A stretch of 64,000 nucleotides of DNA, taken from contig CALMYQ010000224.1 in assembly GCA_937873655.1 (NCBI GenBank), positions 1 through 64,000 on the forward strand. Reading direction: 5' to 3'. Source of the stretch: an uncultured Lewinella sp. GTDB lineage: Bacteria > Bacteroidota > Bacteroidia > Chitinophagales > Saprospiraceae. Made by a program: the position numbers and the translations under genes. The notes beneath the pieces were generated by a model. That model worked only from the letters and a program-made list of their open reading frames with translations. It was not told the origin of the DNA and did no database searches. Shown in pieces: positions 1-8,417 of this stretch; position 1 is the first letter of the stretch; every line of letters begins with the position of its first letter.

Positions 1-151
1 GTAAGTCGTAAGTCGTAAGTCGTAAGTCGTAAGTCGTAAGTCGTAAGTCGTAAGTGGTAAGTTGTAAGTGGTAAGTCGTAAGTGGTAGGTCATAAGGCGT
101 AGGGAGCTTGCAACATCACTTACGACTTACGACTAGCGACTTACCACTAAA
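1..151. repeat. Heptamer tandem array with inverted copy (GTAAGTC family)
   Basis: Positions 1-105 are fifteen consecutive 7-bp units. The first seven are exact GTAAGTC; the later ones drift (GTAAGTG, GTAAGTT, GTAGGTC and similar). After an 11-bp spacer, positions 117-147 carry four to five units of the reverse complement (GACTTAC, GACTAGC). The two halves can pair as a long hairpin. The array starts at the window edge, so its true length is unknown. It lies upstream of the gene at 170. Confidence 0.95.
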
Positions 152-169
152 AACAATAAACGTTCCAAA

Positions 170-619
170 ATGGCACTTGAAGAAACAATAGGCAAAGACC
201 TCATCCAGGCCATGAAGGCCAAGGATCAGGCGACCCTGCGGGGCATTCGCGCCATTAAGGCCGCAATTCTGCTGGCTAAAACCGATGGCTCCGGAAAGGA
301 GATGACGCCGGAGCGCGAGATCGAAATGTTGCAAAAACTGGTGAAGCAGCGCCGGGATTCACTGGCCATCTTTGAGGAACAAAACCGGGAAGATCTGGCG
401 GTAAAGGAGCGCGAGGAGATCGAGGTCATCCAGCAGTATCTGCCGGCACAATTGACACCGGAGGCGCTGGAAGCGGAAGTCGGCAAGATCGTAGCTGAAA
501 CCGGCGCTTCTTCCATGAAAGACATGGGAAAAGTGATGGGCATTGCCTCCAGGCAACTGGCCGGCCGCGCCGAAGGAAAAGCCATTTCCGAAGTGGTCAA
601 GAAATTGTTGTCGCAATAA
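170..619 (+). CDS. GatB/YqeY domain-containing protein
   Basis: The protein has 149 residues, the usual length for YqeY. It has an N-terminal helical part with KQRRDS (around residues 60-65), then QYLPAQLT, then a C-terminal block with DMGKVMG and GRAEGKAISEVVKKLL. This C-terminal domain is shared with the tail of GatB, the tRNA-amidotransferase subunit, where it binds tRNA. The role of standalone YqeY is not well established, so a tRNA-related function is inference. The start ATG at 170 follows the heptamer array directly, and the aldehyde dehydrogenase gene follows 55 bp downstream on the same strand. Confidence 0.9.
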   Translation: MALEETIGKDLIQAMKAKDQATLRGIRAIKAAILLAKTDGSGKEMTPEREIEMLQKLVKQRRDSLAIFEEQNREDLAVKEREEIEVIQQYLPAQLTPEALEAEVGKIVAETGASSMKDMGKVMGIASRQLAGRAEGKAISEVVKKLLSQ

Positions 620-674
620 TGCGACATGGAGAATTACGGACCTGTAGCATCTCTCAACTAACTGAATAAAACCA

Positions 675-2201
675 ATGGACAAACGTTTTCTGCGGCAGCT
701 CGGCCTGCGCAAACACAATGCCGGTACCAGCACCGGCCTGGAATCCACCAATTCGGGCAAATATATCCGTTCCGTTTCCCCGGTCGACGGCGAATGGATC
801 GGCAGCGTCAGCAAGACCTCCGCTGAGGAATACGAAACCGTCGTTGCCAAAGCGACAGCGGCTTTTCATGTCTGGCGCCAGATCCCGGCGCCCAAGCGGG
901 GGGAAATCGTCAGGCAATACGGCGAAGAACTCCGGAAGTACAAAGATCCGCTCGGGCGTCTGGTTTCCTACGAAATGGGCAAAAGCCTGCAGGAAGGCTG
1001 GGGCGAGGTCCAGGAAATGATCGACATCTGCGATTTCGCCGTAGGCCTTTCCCGGCAATTGTACGGCCTGAGCATGCACTCCGAACGCCCCAAACACCGC
1101 ATGTACGAGCAATGGCATGCGCTCGGGCCCGTAGGCATCATCTCCGCCTTCAATTTCCCGGTAGCTGTCTGGTCCTGGAACGCCATGGTTGCCCTGGTTT
1201 GCGGCGACGTCTGCATCTGGAAACCGTCCGAAAAAGCGCCCTTGTGCGGGGTGGCCTGCCAAAATATCCTGCAACGTGTATTGGAAGCTAACGATATCCC
1301 CGAAGGGGTCAGCTGCATCATCAACGGCGACTACCGGGTCGGGGAATTCCTGACCAAGGACCGGCGCATTCCGTTGGTATCCGCAACGGGCTCCACCCGG
1401 ATGGGCAAGATCGTCGGGGGCACCGTTGCCGGCCGCCTGGGCCGCAGTTTGCTCGAACTGGGCGGCAATAACGCCATCATCGTCACCCCCAGCGCCGACC
1501 TGAAGATCGTGCTCACCGGCGCTTTGTTCGGAGCCGTCGGTACTGCCGGGCAGCGTTGTACGTCCACCCGCCGGCTGATCGTACACAAAAGCATCTTTGA
1601 AGAGGTCAAGAAGAGCCTCGCCGGCGCTTATGCCCAATTGCGCATCGGCGACCCGCTCGACGAACGCAACCATGTCGGCCCGCTGATCGACCAGGGCGCC
1701 GTAGACAATTACCTCCATGCCATCGAACGGATCAAAGCCGAAGGCGGTAAAATGGTGGTGGAAGGCGGCGTGTTGTCCGGTCCGGGCTTTGAAAGCGGCT
1801 GCTACGTGCGGCCCTGTATCGCGGAAGTGACCAACGATATGGCCATTGTTCAGCACGAAACTTTTGCGCCGATCCTTTATCTCATCAAATACGATACCCT
1901 GGAAGAGGCGGTAGCGCTGCAGAACGGCGTACCGCAAGGCCTTTCGTCGGCCATCATGACCGACAGCGTGCGCGAAGCCGAGTATTTCCTTTCGGTCAAC
2001 GGATCGGACTGCGGCATTGCCAACGTCAATATCGGTACCAGCGGCGCGGAGATTGGCGGGGCTTTCGGCGGAGAGAAGGAAACGGGCGGCGGGCGCGAAA
2101 GCGGCTCCGATGCCTGGAAAGCCTATATGCGCCGCCAGACCAATACCATCAACTACAGCAGAGAAATCCCGCTGGCACAAGGCATCAAGTTTGATTTTTA
2201 A
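675..2201 (+). CDS. Aldehyde dehydrogenase, ALDH7/alpha-aminoadipic semialdehyde dehydrogenase-like
   Basis: This is a 508-residue NAD(P)-dependent aldehyde dehydrogenase. The catalytic glutamate lies in LELGGNN (about Glu261) and the nucleophile in GQRCTSTRR (about Cys295). ISAFNFPVAVWSWN and IWKPSEKAP match the cofactor-binding region. The sequence FGAVGTAGQRCTSTRRL and the overall length fit the ALDH7 subfamily, which oxidises alpha-aminoadipic semialdehyde in lysine breakdown. Family membership is clear; the exact substrate is inferred. No other lysine-degradation gene is adjacent. A hairpin at 2268-2293 probably ends the transcript. Confidence 0.92.
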   Translation: MDKRFLRQLGLRKHNAGTSTGLESTNSGKYIRSVSPVDGEWIGSVSKTSAEEYETVVAKATAAFHVWRQIPAPKRGEIVRQYGEELRKYKDPLGRLVSYEMGKSLQEGWGEVQEMIDICDFAVGLSRQLYGLSMHSERPKHRMYEQWHALGPVGIISAFNFPVAVWSWNAMVALVCGDVCIWKPSEKAPLCGVACQNILQRVLEANDIPEGVSCIINGDYRVGEFLTKDRRIPLVSATGSTRMGKIVGGTVAGRLGRSLLELGGNNAIIVTPSADLKIVLTGALFGAVGTAGQRCTSTRRLIVHKSIFEEVKKSLAGAYAQLRIGDPLDERNHVGPLIDQGAVDNYLHAIERIKAEGGKMVVEGGVLSGPGFESGCYVRPCIAEVTNDMAIVQHETFAPILYLIKYDTLEEAVALQNGVPQGLSSAIMTDSVREAEYFLSVNGSDCGIANVNIGTSGAEIGGAFGGEKETGGGRESGSDAWKAYMRRQTNTINYSREIPLAQGIKFDF

Positions 2202-2267
2202 GAGACCGGCCGATCAGGCCCGCTTTGCCAAGCATTGAACAGATAAACTTTCTATTCAAACTTTCGG

Positions 2268-2293
2268 AAAGCAGCGTATTTTGCGCTGCTTTT
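2268..2293 (+). terminator. Rho-independent terminator-like hairpin after the aldehyde dehydrogenase
   Basis: AAAGCAGCG (2268-2276) pairs perfectly with CGCTGCTTT (2284-2292) across a 7-nt loop. The T run is short (TTTT, partly inside the stem). It sits 67 bp after the stop codon at 2201 and before the next same-strand gene. Confidence 0.65.
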
Positions 2294-2341
2294 CGCATTG
2301 AATAGCGCTTCAACTTCCATCGCAGTTGCAAAATAGTCCAT

Positions 2342-3901
2342 ATGAGAATAATAGAAACCAGCTTCTCAAATGAGCAATTGACTATTTTAGTTCCTTCCGT
2401 TTTATTGATCCTGACCAGCATCTTCTTTTATTCAGCCAACAAAACCAGGACTGCGGTCGGTTTACTACTGATCGGCGCTTTCGGTATTCGCTGGCTGATG
2501 ATCATATTGGATCCGTTTTTGAATGAATGGGATGAACGATACCACGCGCTGGTGGCCAAAAACATGATGGATCACCCCTTTGTTCCTACCCTTTGGCGGG
2601 AAGCCATCCTGCCCTACAATTATAAAGAATGGTGTTGCAATCACATATGGCTCCACAAGCAACCCCTGTTTCTCTGGCAGATGGCCCTGAGCATGAAAAT
2701 ATTCGGGGTGAACGAAATAGCGGTCCGGATACCGAGCATGTTGCTGAACGGCCTGCAAGTGTTGCTGACCTACCGGATCGGCGTCCTGGTGCATAATAAA
2801 AACCTTGGATACATCGCGGCCCTGATGTCTGCTTTGAGCTATTTTGGCCTGGAGCAGGTCTCAGGGTATATGGGCCGGGACCACAACGAGGTGATATTCT
2901 TCTTTTATCTGACAGCCAGTTATTGGAGCATGGCCGAATACATAACCAAGCCCAGGCCTGTTTTTTTAATCCTGATCGGCGTCTTTTCGGGGATGGCCAT
3001 ATTAAACAAATGGCTGGTTGGGTTATTGGTCTTTGCAGGCTGGTTCATCGGCGAACTGATCAACAGAAAGGCATTCTGGAGCAAGGTAAAAAAGATGATC
3101 CTGGCTGGGTTGATCTCTGTTGTGGTTTTTTTACCCTGGCAGATCTACATCGCGCTGAGGTTCCCCAAGGAAAGTCAGGCCGAATACGCATTTAACAGGA
3201 AACATATTTTTGAAGTCCTGGAAGGCCATTCGGGGGATTGGCTCTTTTATTTTAAATACAACTATATCCTGTACGGCGAATGGAGTTGGATCCTGATCCT
3301 GGGCGGCGCCGTAGCGTTCTTGTTTTTGGTCAGGAACCGGGTTTTAAAGTATGCCGTATTGTCATCGATAGTCATCATCTACCTCTTCTTCATGATGGCC
3401 AAAACCAAATTTATTTCTTATGTCTATGTATCGTCGCTTGTTTTCCTTTTAATGGCCGCTGCACTTGTTTTTTTAGAACAGAAATTATACCAGCTGAACA
3501 TTTCGACGGCGTTGAAACGGGCTTCCGTGATTTTTGCCTTGATCCTGGTCGGCTTTTTCACCTTCAGGCATTGGCGGATTGAAAGCTATCACGCCAGGAA
3601 CAAACCGAATTATTTCGGTCACGGCCCCGAAAGGGTGAACAGAATACACGATGCTGAAATCCTGCGGAGCCTTAAGAACAAGATCTCGACTGATTACGTC
3701 ATTCTCAATACGACGCAGCCCATTGAGGTCATGTTTTACACCGGCAACATCGCCTATTTCTGGTGCGGGCCGGAGGACTATTATCAACTCAAAAAAGAGC
3801 ATCGGCCCATTGCGGCATTGAAAAATGCGAACTATCCGATTCCTCCCTATTTGGAAAAGGACACAAGCGTTTTGATCATGGATTTGGGGTTGAGGAATTA
3901 G
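2342..3901 (+). CDS. Glycosyltransferase family 39 membrane protein (ArnT/PMT-like)
   Basis: A 519-residue integral membrane protein with roughly a dozen hydrophobic segments. The first luminal loop carries the GT39/GT83 signature region NEWDERYHALVAKNM (near residue 60) with the acidic DE pair used by lipid-linked sugar transferases. Such enzymes move a sugar from a polyprenyl-phosphate donor to lipid A, a glycan or a protein at the periplasmic face. Acceptor and sugar cannot be told from sequence. A second GT39 protein lies at 18136-19674, but neither sits in a polysaccharide cluster. Confidence 0.82.
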   Translation: MRIIETSFSNEQLTILVPSVLLILTSIFFYSANKTRTAVGLLLIGAFGIRWLMIILDPFLNEWDERYHALVAKNMMDHPFVPTLWREAILPYNYKEWCCNHIWLHKQPLFLWQMALSMKIFGVNEIAVRIPSMLLNGLQVLLTYRIGVLVHNKNLGYIAALMSALSYFGLEQVSGYMGRDHNEVIFFFYLTASYWSMAEYITKPRPVFLILIGVFSGMAILNKWLVGLLVFAGWFIGELINRKAFWSKVKKMILAGLISVVVFLPWQIYIALRFPKESQAEYAFNRKHIFEVLEGHSGDWLFYFKYNYILYGEWSWILILGGAVAFLFLVRNRVLKYAVLSSIVIIYLFFMMAKTKFISYVYVSSLVFLLMAAALVFLEQKLYQLNISTALKRASVIFALILVGFFTFRHWRIESYHARNKPNYFGHGPERVNRIHDAEILRSLKNKISTDYVILNTTQPIEVMFYTGNIAYFWCGPEDYYQLKKEHRPIAALKNANYPIPPYLEKDTSVLIMDLGLRN

Positions 3902-4252
3902 TTAGCGCAATCGGTTTATCCGTTTGTCAGACGAGCATTCAATGGGCGGGGGGCATTTCGGGTACTGAATATGCCCTCTTTGATTTTTACCAAAAATTCC
4001 GCATATTTGCCAAGCATTGTTTCTCTGATGTTTATGAGTTTCTCTATGTTTTGTGCCAAAACATACTGTTTTCTTCCACCACATCAGGCACAATAGGGCA
4101 CATAGAGAATCACCATTTCGCAAAGCGAAATGGTGATGATTCCTATTGTGTTCTTATGTTTCTAATCCCGCCTTGCGGGACAAGTTGTGGTTAAAAAAGA
4201 AAATTGTGGTCAAAATCCGGGTAGCTCAACGTTTTCAACCTAACAACCCGAA
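3902..4252. other. 351-bp intergenic region with nested inverted repeats
   Basis: No convincing gene. The region holds nested inverted repeats. ATCACCATTTCGC (4109-4121) pairs with GCGAAATGGTGAT (4125-4137) with a 3-nt loop, inside CACAATAGG (4089-4097) and CCTATTGTG (4142-4150). A further pair is TTCTCTATGT (4040-4049) with ACATAGAGAA (4100-4109), and a small TCCCGC/GCGGGA hairpin lies at 4166-4180. It separates the GT39 gene from the YifB gene. Confidence 0.85.
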
Positions 4253-5809
4253 ATGCTAGCCAAAACGTATGCAAGCGCCCTCCAGGGCGTCAACGCGCAA
4301 ACCATCGCCGTAGAAGTCAACGCGGGCGGAACCGTCCCGCAAGGCAGTCCATTTTATCATCTGGTAGGCCTCCCTGACAGTGCCGTGCGCGAGGGATTCC
4401 AACGCATTGAAGCCGCCGTCAACAACAGCGGCTTCCGGATGAACCGCGTGAAGACCGTGGTCAACCTCGCCCCGGCCGACCTGCGCAAGGAAGGCTCCGC
4501 CTATGACCTGCCCATCGCTATCGGATTCCTCGCTGCTACCGGCCAGATCATCGATTCCGAGGTCGGCGCCTATGTCATCATGGGCGAGCTGGCGCTCGAC
4601 GGACTTCTTCGCCCCATCAAAGGCGCCCTGCCGATCGCCATCCAGGCCCGGAAAGAAAAATTCAAGGGCATCATCCTGCCAAGTCAGAACGCGCGCGAGG
4701 CCGCCATCGTCAACGAACTGGAGGTGTTCGGAGTGGAATCCCTGCGGGAAGCGGCCGAATTCCTGTGCGGCGAAAAGCAGCTCCAACCGGTTAAGGTGGA
4801 TACGCGCGAAGAATTCGCTTATGCCCAGGGCTATTTCGATGTGGACTTCTCGGATGTCCGCGGCCAGGAAAACATCAAACGCTCCCTGGAGATCGCGGCG
4901 GCAGGTGGCCACAACGTCATCCTGATCGGTCCGCCCGGTGCGGGCAAGACCATGCTGGCGCGCAGGCTGCCCACTATTCTGCCGCCGCTGACCCTGCACG
5001 AAGCGCTGGAGACCACCAAGATCCATTCGGTAGCCGGAAAACTGCCGGCCAATTCCTCTCTGGTCTCACAACGGCCGTTCCGGGCGCCGCACCATACCAT
5101 CAGCGATGTAGCGCTGGTAGGCGGCGGTTCCAACCCCGCGCCGGGAGAGATCTCCCTGGCCCACAACGGCGTCCTGTTCCTGGATGAATTGCCGGAATTC
5201 AAGCGCACCGTCCTGGAAGTGCTCCGCCAGCCCATGGAAGAGCGGCGCGTGACCATCTCGCGGGCCCGGGTGGCGATGGACTACCCGGCCAGTTTCATGC
5301 TGGTGGCTTCGATGAACCCGTGCCCTTGCGGCTATTACAACCACCCGGAGAAGGATTGCGTCTGCGGGCCCGCGGTCATCCAGCGATACCTGGGCAAGAT
5401 CTCCGGCCCGCTGCTCGACCGGATCGACCTGCACGTGGAGGTCACGCCGGTGTCCTTCGATGAACTCTCGGAAACCGATCGTCCGGGCACCACCAGCCGG
5501 GAGATCCTGGAACGCGTGGTCAAGGCCCGCGAAATTCAGGCCGAGCGATTCAAGGACCTGCCCAATGTCTATGCCAACGCCCAAATGCCGAACCGCATGG
5601 TGCGCGAGGTCTGCCAGGTCAACCAGGCCGGGCAAACACTCATCAAAAAAGCCATGGAAAAACTGCAGCTATCCGCCCGCGCATACGACCGCATCCTGAA
5701 AGTAGCCCGCACGGGCGCCGATCTGGCAGGCAGCGAGGAGATCAGGATCGAGCATTTGGCGGAAGCCATCCATTTCCGGAGTTTGGACCGGGAAGGGTGG
5801 GCGGGGTGA
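4253..5809 (+). CDS. YifB family Mg chelatase-like AAA ATPase (ComM-like)
   Basis: A 518-residue protein with the full YifB/ComM architecture. The N-terminal domain (about 1-165) resembles a Lon-type protease fold, as is typical of the family. The Mg-chelatase-type AAA+ module has Walker A GPPGAGKTMLARRLP (about residue 225), the FRAPHHTISDVALVGGG block, and Walker B VLFLDELPEF. The cysteine motif NPCPCGYYNHPEKDCVCGP follows, then the C-terminal helical domain. In other bacteria ComM acts as a hexameric branch-migration helicase during natural transformation. That role here is inferred from homology only. Confidence 0.94.
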   Translation: MLAKTYASALQGVNAQTIAVEVNAGGTVPQGSPFYHLVGLPDSAVREGFQRIEAAVNNSGFRMNRVKTVVNLAPADLRKEGSAYDLPIAIGFLAATGQIIDSEVGAYVIMGELALDGLLRPIKGALPIAIQARKEKFKGIILPSQNAREAAIVNELEVFGVESLREAAEFLCGEKQLQPVKVDTREEFAYAQGYFDVDFSDVRGQENIKRSLEIAAAGGHNVILIGPPGAGKTMLARRLPTILPPLTLHEALETTKIHSVAGKLPANSSLVSQRPFRAPHHTISDVALVGGGSNPAPGEISLAHNGVLFLDELPEFKRTVLEVLRQPMEERRVTISRARVAMDYPASFMLVASMNPCPCGYYNHPEKDCVCGPAVIQRYLGKISGPLLDRIDLHVEVTPVSFDELSETDRPGTTSREILERVVKAREIQAERFKDLPNVYANAQMPNRMVREVCQVNQAGQTLIKKAMEKLQLSARAYDRILKVARTGADLAGSEEIRIEHLAEAIHFRSLDREGWAG

Positions 5810-5959
5810 GTATATTCCCACTCCAATTAAATTCAGCGGGGCACCTATTTTAAAACTCCAAAGGCGATCGAAATGATAATCATGGTCAAAAAGTAAATTT
5901 TACCATTATTCCGTAAATTGCTACCTGATAACCAACTTTGTATACCTATACTGCGCTGA

Positions 5960-6037
5960 AATAGGTTTTGTGCATTCAGGGTAGGTTTCCCTCTTTAGGG
6001 GTCAGGGGCGGGCGCGGGCAAATGCACAAAACCTATT
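5960..6037. repeat. 16-bp inverted repeat flanking a GC-rich 46-bp core
   Basis: AATAGGTTTTGTGCAT (5960-5975) and ATGCACAAAACCTATT (6022-6037) are perfect reverse complements. The core between them is GC-rich and holds GGGTAGGTTTCCCTC and CGGGCGCGGGC-type sequence. The element ends 29 bp before the ATG at 6067, so it may lie in the leader of that gene. It could also be a small mobile-element relic; no flanking target duplication was seen. Confidence 0.85.
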
Positions 6038-6066
6038 GCCGTTGAGTATAAAATTCAAACCGGACC

Positions 6067-6714
6067 ATGAAACCCGCACCTTCCACCCGTTCCCGGCTGA
6101 TCGCCCTGGGCTCAGCCATTCTGCTCATCGCCGCGGCTTTTATCGCTGCCCGAATGACTGCCGATAAAGGGTTCTTCAGTTTCTCGCCGCCCGCTACGCC
6201 TGAAATGCCCAACCCGGAGGCGGATGTCCGTGGCCCCGCAGGAGCCTTGCAGCTTTACCGTACCTTTTATACGGCCTGGGCCACCATGATCCTGCTGTTC
6301 CCGGCCCTGATCTGGTTCTGGTACCGCAAACAATCGGAAACGGCCGGCCGGCGGTGGCTGTTGTACTGGACGGCCGGCTACATCGTCTTTCTGGTACACC
6401 TTTGGTGCGCTATGTCCGGCTTTTTCGGCGGAGATTTCGAAAAAATGACCCATACCTCCAGGGTGAGCGCTTTCTGGCCCGACCTGATCGTCGCCGCCTG
6501 GTGGGGGATTGACATCATCGTGGCGTGGACCCAAAAGGCGGACCGCCGGTGGATCGATATCCAGCGGGTAATCGTACACCTGGCCGTTTTTATCCTGTTT
6601 GTGGCCGGATCGGCCTACGAAGGTGAAGTGCTGGTCTCGAAAGTGCTTGGATACGCATTGGCGGCAGCGGTCTTCGGCTCGCTGGTGCGAAGATATCTGC
6701 GAAAACAGGGCTGA
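6067..6714 (+). CDS. Hypothetical multi-pass membrane protein
   Basis: A 215-residue protein with about six hydrophobic segments, near residues 10-28, 70-90, 98-118, 140-157, 163-180 and 187-205. The first segment is followed by a Pro-rich periplasmic-type loop (FSFSPPATPEMPNPE). Trp-rich sequences sit at the membrane edges (FWPDLIVAAWWGIDIIVAW). I do not recognise the family and assign no function. The start ATG at 6067 follows an inverted repeat; nothing downstream on this strand is close enough to suggest an operon. Confidence 0.72.
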   Translation: MKPAPSTRSRLIALGSAILLIAAAFIAARMTADKGFFSFSPPATPEMPNPEADVRGPAGALQLYRTFYTAWATMILLFPALIWFWYRKQSETAGRRWLLYWTAGYIVFLVHLWCAMSGFFGGDFEKMTHTSRVSAFWPDLIVAAWWGIDIIVAWTQKADRRWIDIQRVIVHLAVFILFVAGSAYEGEVLVSKVLGYALAAAVFGSLVRRYLRKQG

Positions 6715-7436
6715 AGCGGACCTGCCCAGAAAGGGCCTGATCGTGGCGGGTCAAAATAAAAAAAGTAGAGGAAGTACGCAGCGGTTAGGGATTGTGTCTG
6801 CACAAACCTGCATGTCTTCCTCTACAGAGCTTGGGTTATTGCGTGAGATTACAATTGAGGTCTTAAACCGGTCAGGGCTAATAGGATTACGATCACGAAT
6901 AAAAAAAGTTTGGGTTAGTCCTTGGGATGATGATTGTTGTTGTTCAGCAAAAAAAACCGGGTCAGTTTCGGGGATGGTTGAATTTGGTTTATTGGGTTAG
7001 GGACTATGTTCAGGGATTGTTCGTTTGGTTTTTGGGGCTGGGGCTATGTTCAGGGATTGTTCGTTTGGTTTTTTGGCGCCGGCCTCTCCTTCAGTCGTTT
7101 GGGGCCCCGACTGCCTGAGAAGCCGGCCCGGCGATTGCTTATTTGGATCCTATTCACACTGTGTTTTCATTTGGAGTAGTTTGAACCTGTCAGCGTGTAT
7201 GAAATCAGTAGCGTGTTTGATAGTACAAAGATAGGGGTCCTGGGAGGGGGGCTGCCTCGACCCATGTTTCGAAAAGGTAGACTATTGTTTCTTTTTAAAG
7301 ATTTCGGTCAAAAACAGGGCTAAAACAAGGGAAAATGGCGCAAAAATCCGGATTTTGAGGCCAAAAGAAAGACGGCGGCGTTAACCTTTTCACCTTCCCT
7401 TCCGTTTTACTATGGTTGTTCACCCAAACTTCAGAG
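6715..7436. other. 720-bp non-coding stretch with direct and inverted repeats
   Basis: No supported gene. GTAGAGGAAG (6765-6774) and CTTCCTCTAC (6816-6825) form an inverted repeat around a small TTGTG/CACAA hairpin. A 30-bp unit is repeated exactly at 7004-7033 and 7044-7073 (period 40). The middle part is GT-rich on the plus strand, unlike flanking genes. A minus-strand TATCTTTG box (7226-7233) is present without a fitting gene. The last 200 bp are probably the leader and promoter of the ABC operon. The region may be a decayed gene or mobile-element remnant. Confidence 0.7.
7004..7073 (+). repeat. Two exact direct copies of a 30-bp unit, period 40
   Basis: The segment beginning CTATGTTCAGGGATTGTTCG occurs at 7004-7033 and again at 7044-7073, separated by a 10-bp GGGGCTGGGG spacer. 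Both copies run into GGTTTTT. The repeat is non-coding. Confidence 0.93.
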
Positions 7437-8417
7437 ATGAGCCATCACAAAGGAAAATTTTTCTTGTTCTTGCTGTTGATCCCTTTTCTATACGCTGCCT
7501 GTAAACAGGAAAAAAGCGATCTGCCGGTTGTGGGCTTCGCCGACGCATTTGAAGACAGCACCATCAAACAGGCCAGGGACGGATTCCTGGCAGCCCTGAA
7601 AGAAGGCGGGTTTTCGGAAGAGGATCAGACCATGCAGCTGGTTTACCGGAATGCTCAGGGGGATATACCTACGCTGACCCAGATCATTAAATATTTTATT
7701 TCGGAAGAGGTCACCCTGATCGCGGCCTGTCCGACACTACCCACCATCACGGCCTTGCAAAATACCAGAGACATCCCCGTTTTCATGATGGTAGCGCCGA
7801 CCCCGGAATTAATGAAGATAAAGGATGCTAACGGCAACGACCCGCCCAACCTCTTCGGTACCGGTGAAAACCTGGATTATATCGATACGTCCTTCGCCAT
7901 CATTCCCAAACTGGTAAAACCCAAAGGCGAGACCCTCAGGGTCGGACTGCTGTACAATCAATCGGAGCCGCAATCCGTGGAAGCTTATCTGCGCATAAAC
8001 GGGCTGGCCAACCGGTACGGCGCCAAACTGGTGGCCCGTCCGGTCAATTCCACCGCCGATGTCAAACTGGTGGCCGGAGCGCTGCTCAACGAGGGAATCG
8101 ACGCTTTTTTTGCCAATCCGGATAATATAGTCTTCGGCTCTTTCGAAACCATCATCAACGATTGCAACGAAGCCGGCGTACCTGTATTCACCAGCGAAGC
8201 CGGATTGGTGGCCCGCGGCGCAGTGGCCGCATTCGGGGCAGACCTGTACCAATGGGGGCACCAGGCTGGGGAACAGGCAGCAAAATTCCTGCAAACCGGC
8301 TCAACCGACGGCCTGCATTGGGAAATGGTCAACGTTCGCAAACGGGTATACAACCCCGCCGCGGCCCAGCGGTTCGGCATGGCCATCCCCGATAACTACG
8401 AGCCGGTCCAGCAATGA
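7437..8417 (+). CDS. ABC transporter substrate-binding lipoprotein (ABC_sub_bind type)
   Basis: From the ATG at 7437 the protein has 326 residues. An upstream in-frame TTG at 7416 is less likely, because the ATG gives a clean signal sequence ending in LYAAC, a lipobox with lipidated Cys22. The mature part has the two-lobe periplasmic-binding fold: PVVGFADAFEDSTIKQARDGF, then DIPTLTQIIKYFISEEVTLIA, then VFTSEAGLVARGAVAAFGAD. This matches the family (PF04392) that includes aromatic amino-acid-binding TrpX. The ligand is not determinable. The stop overlaps the permease start (ATGA at 8414-8417), so the genes are translationally coupled. Confidence 0.85.
   Translation: MSHHKGKFFLFLLLIPFLYAACKQEKSDLPVVGFADAFEDSTIKQARDGFLAALKEGGFSEEDQTMQLVYRNAQGDIPTLTQIIKYFISEEVTLIAACPTLPTITALQNTRDIPVFMMVAPTPELMKIKDANGNDPPNLFGTGENLDYIDTSFAIIPKLVKPKGETLRVGLLYNQSEPQSVEAYLRINGLANRYGAKLVARPVNSTADVKLVAGALLNEGIDAFFANPDNIVFGSFETIINDCNEAGVPVFTSEAGLVARGAVAAFGADLYQWGHQAGEQAAKFLQTGSTDGLHWEMVNVRKRVYNPAAAQRFGMAIPDNYEPVQQ

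Noticed and set aside
1..151. Possible CRISPR array
   Set aside because: Units are 7 bp and contiguous without spacers, and no cas gene is present.
654..2180. A 508-codon reading frame on the minus strand opposite the aldehyde dehydrogenase
   Set aside because: It is the antisense shadow of a well-conserved gene; its translation has no recognisable domain.
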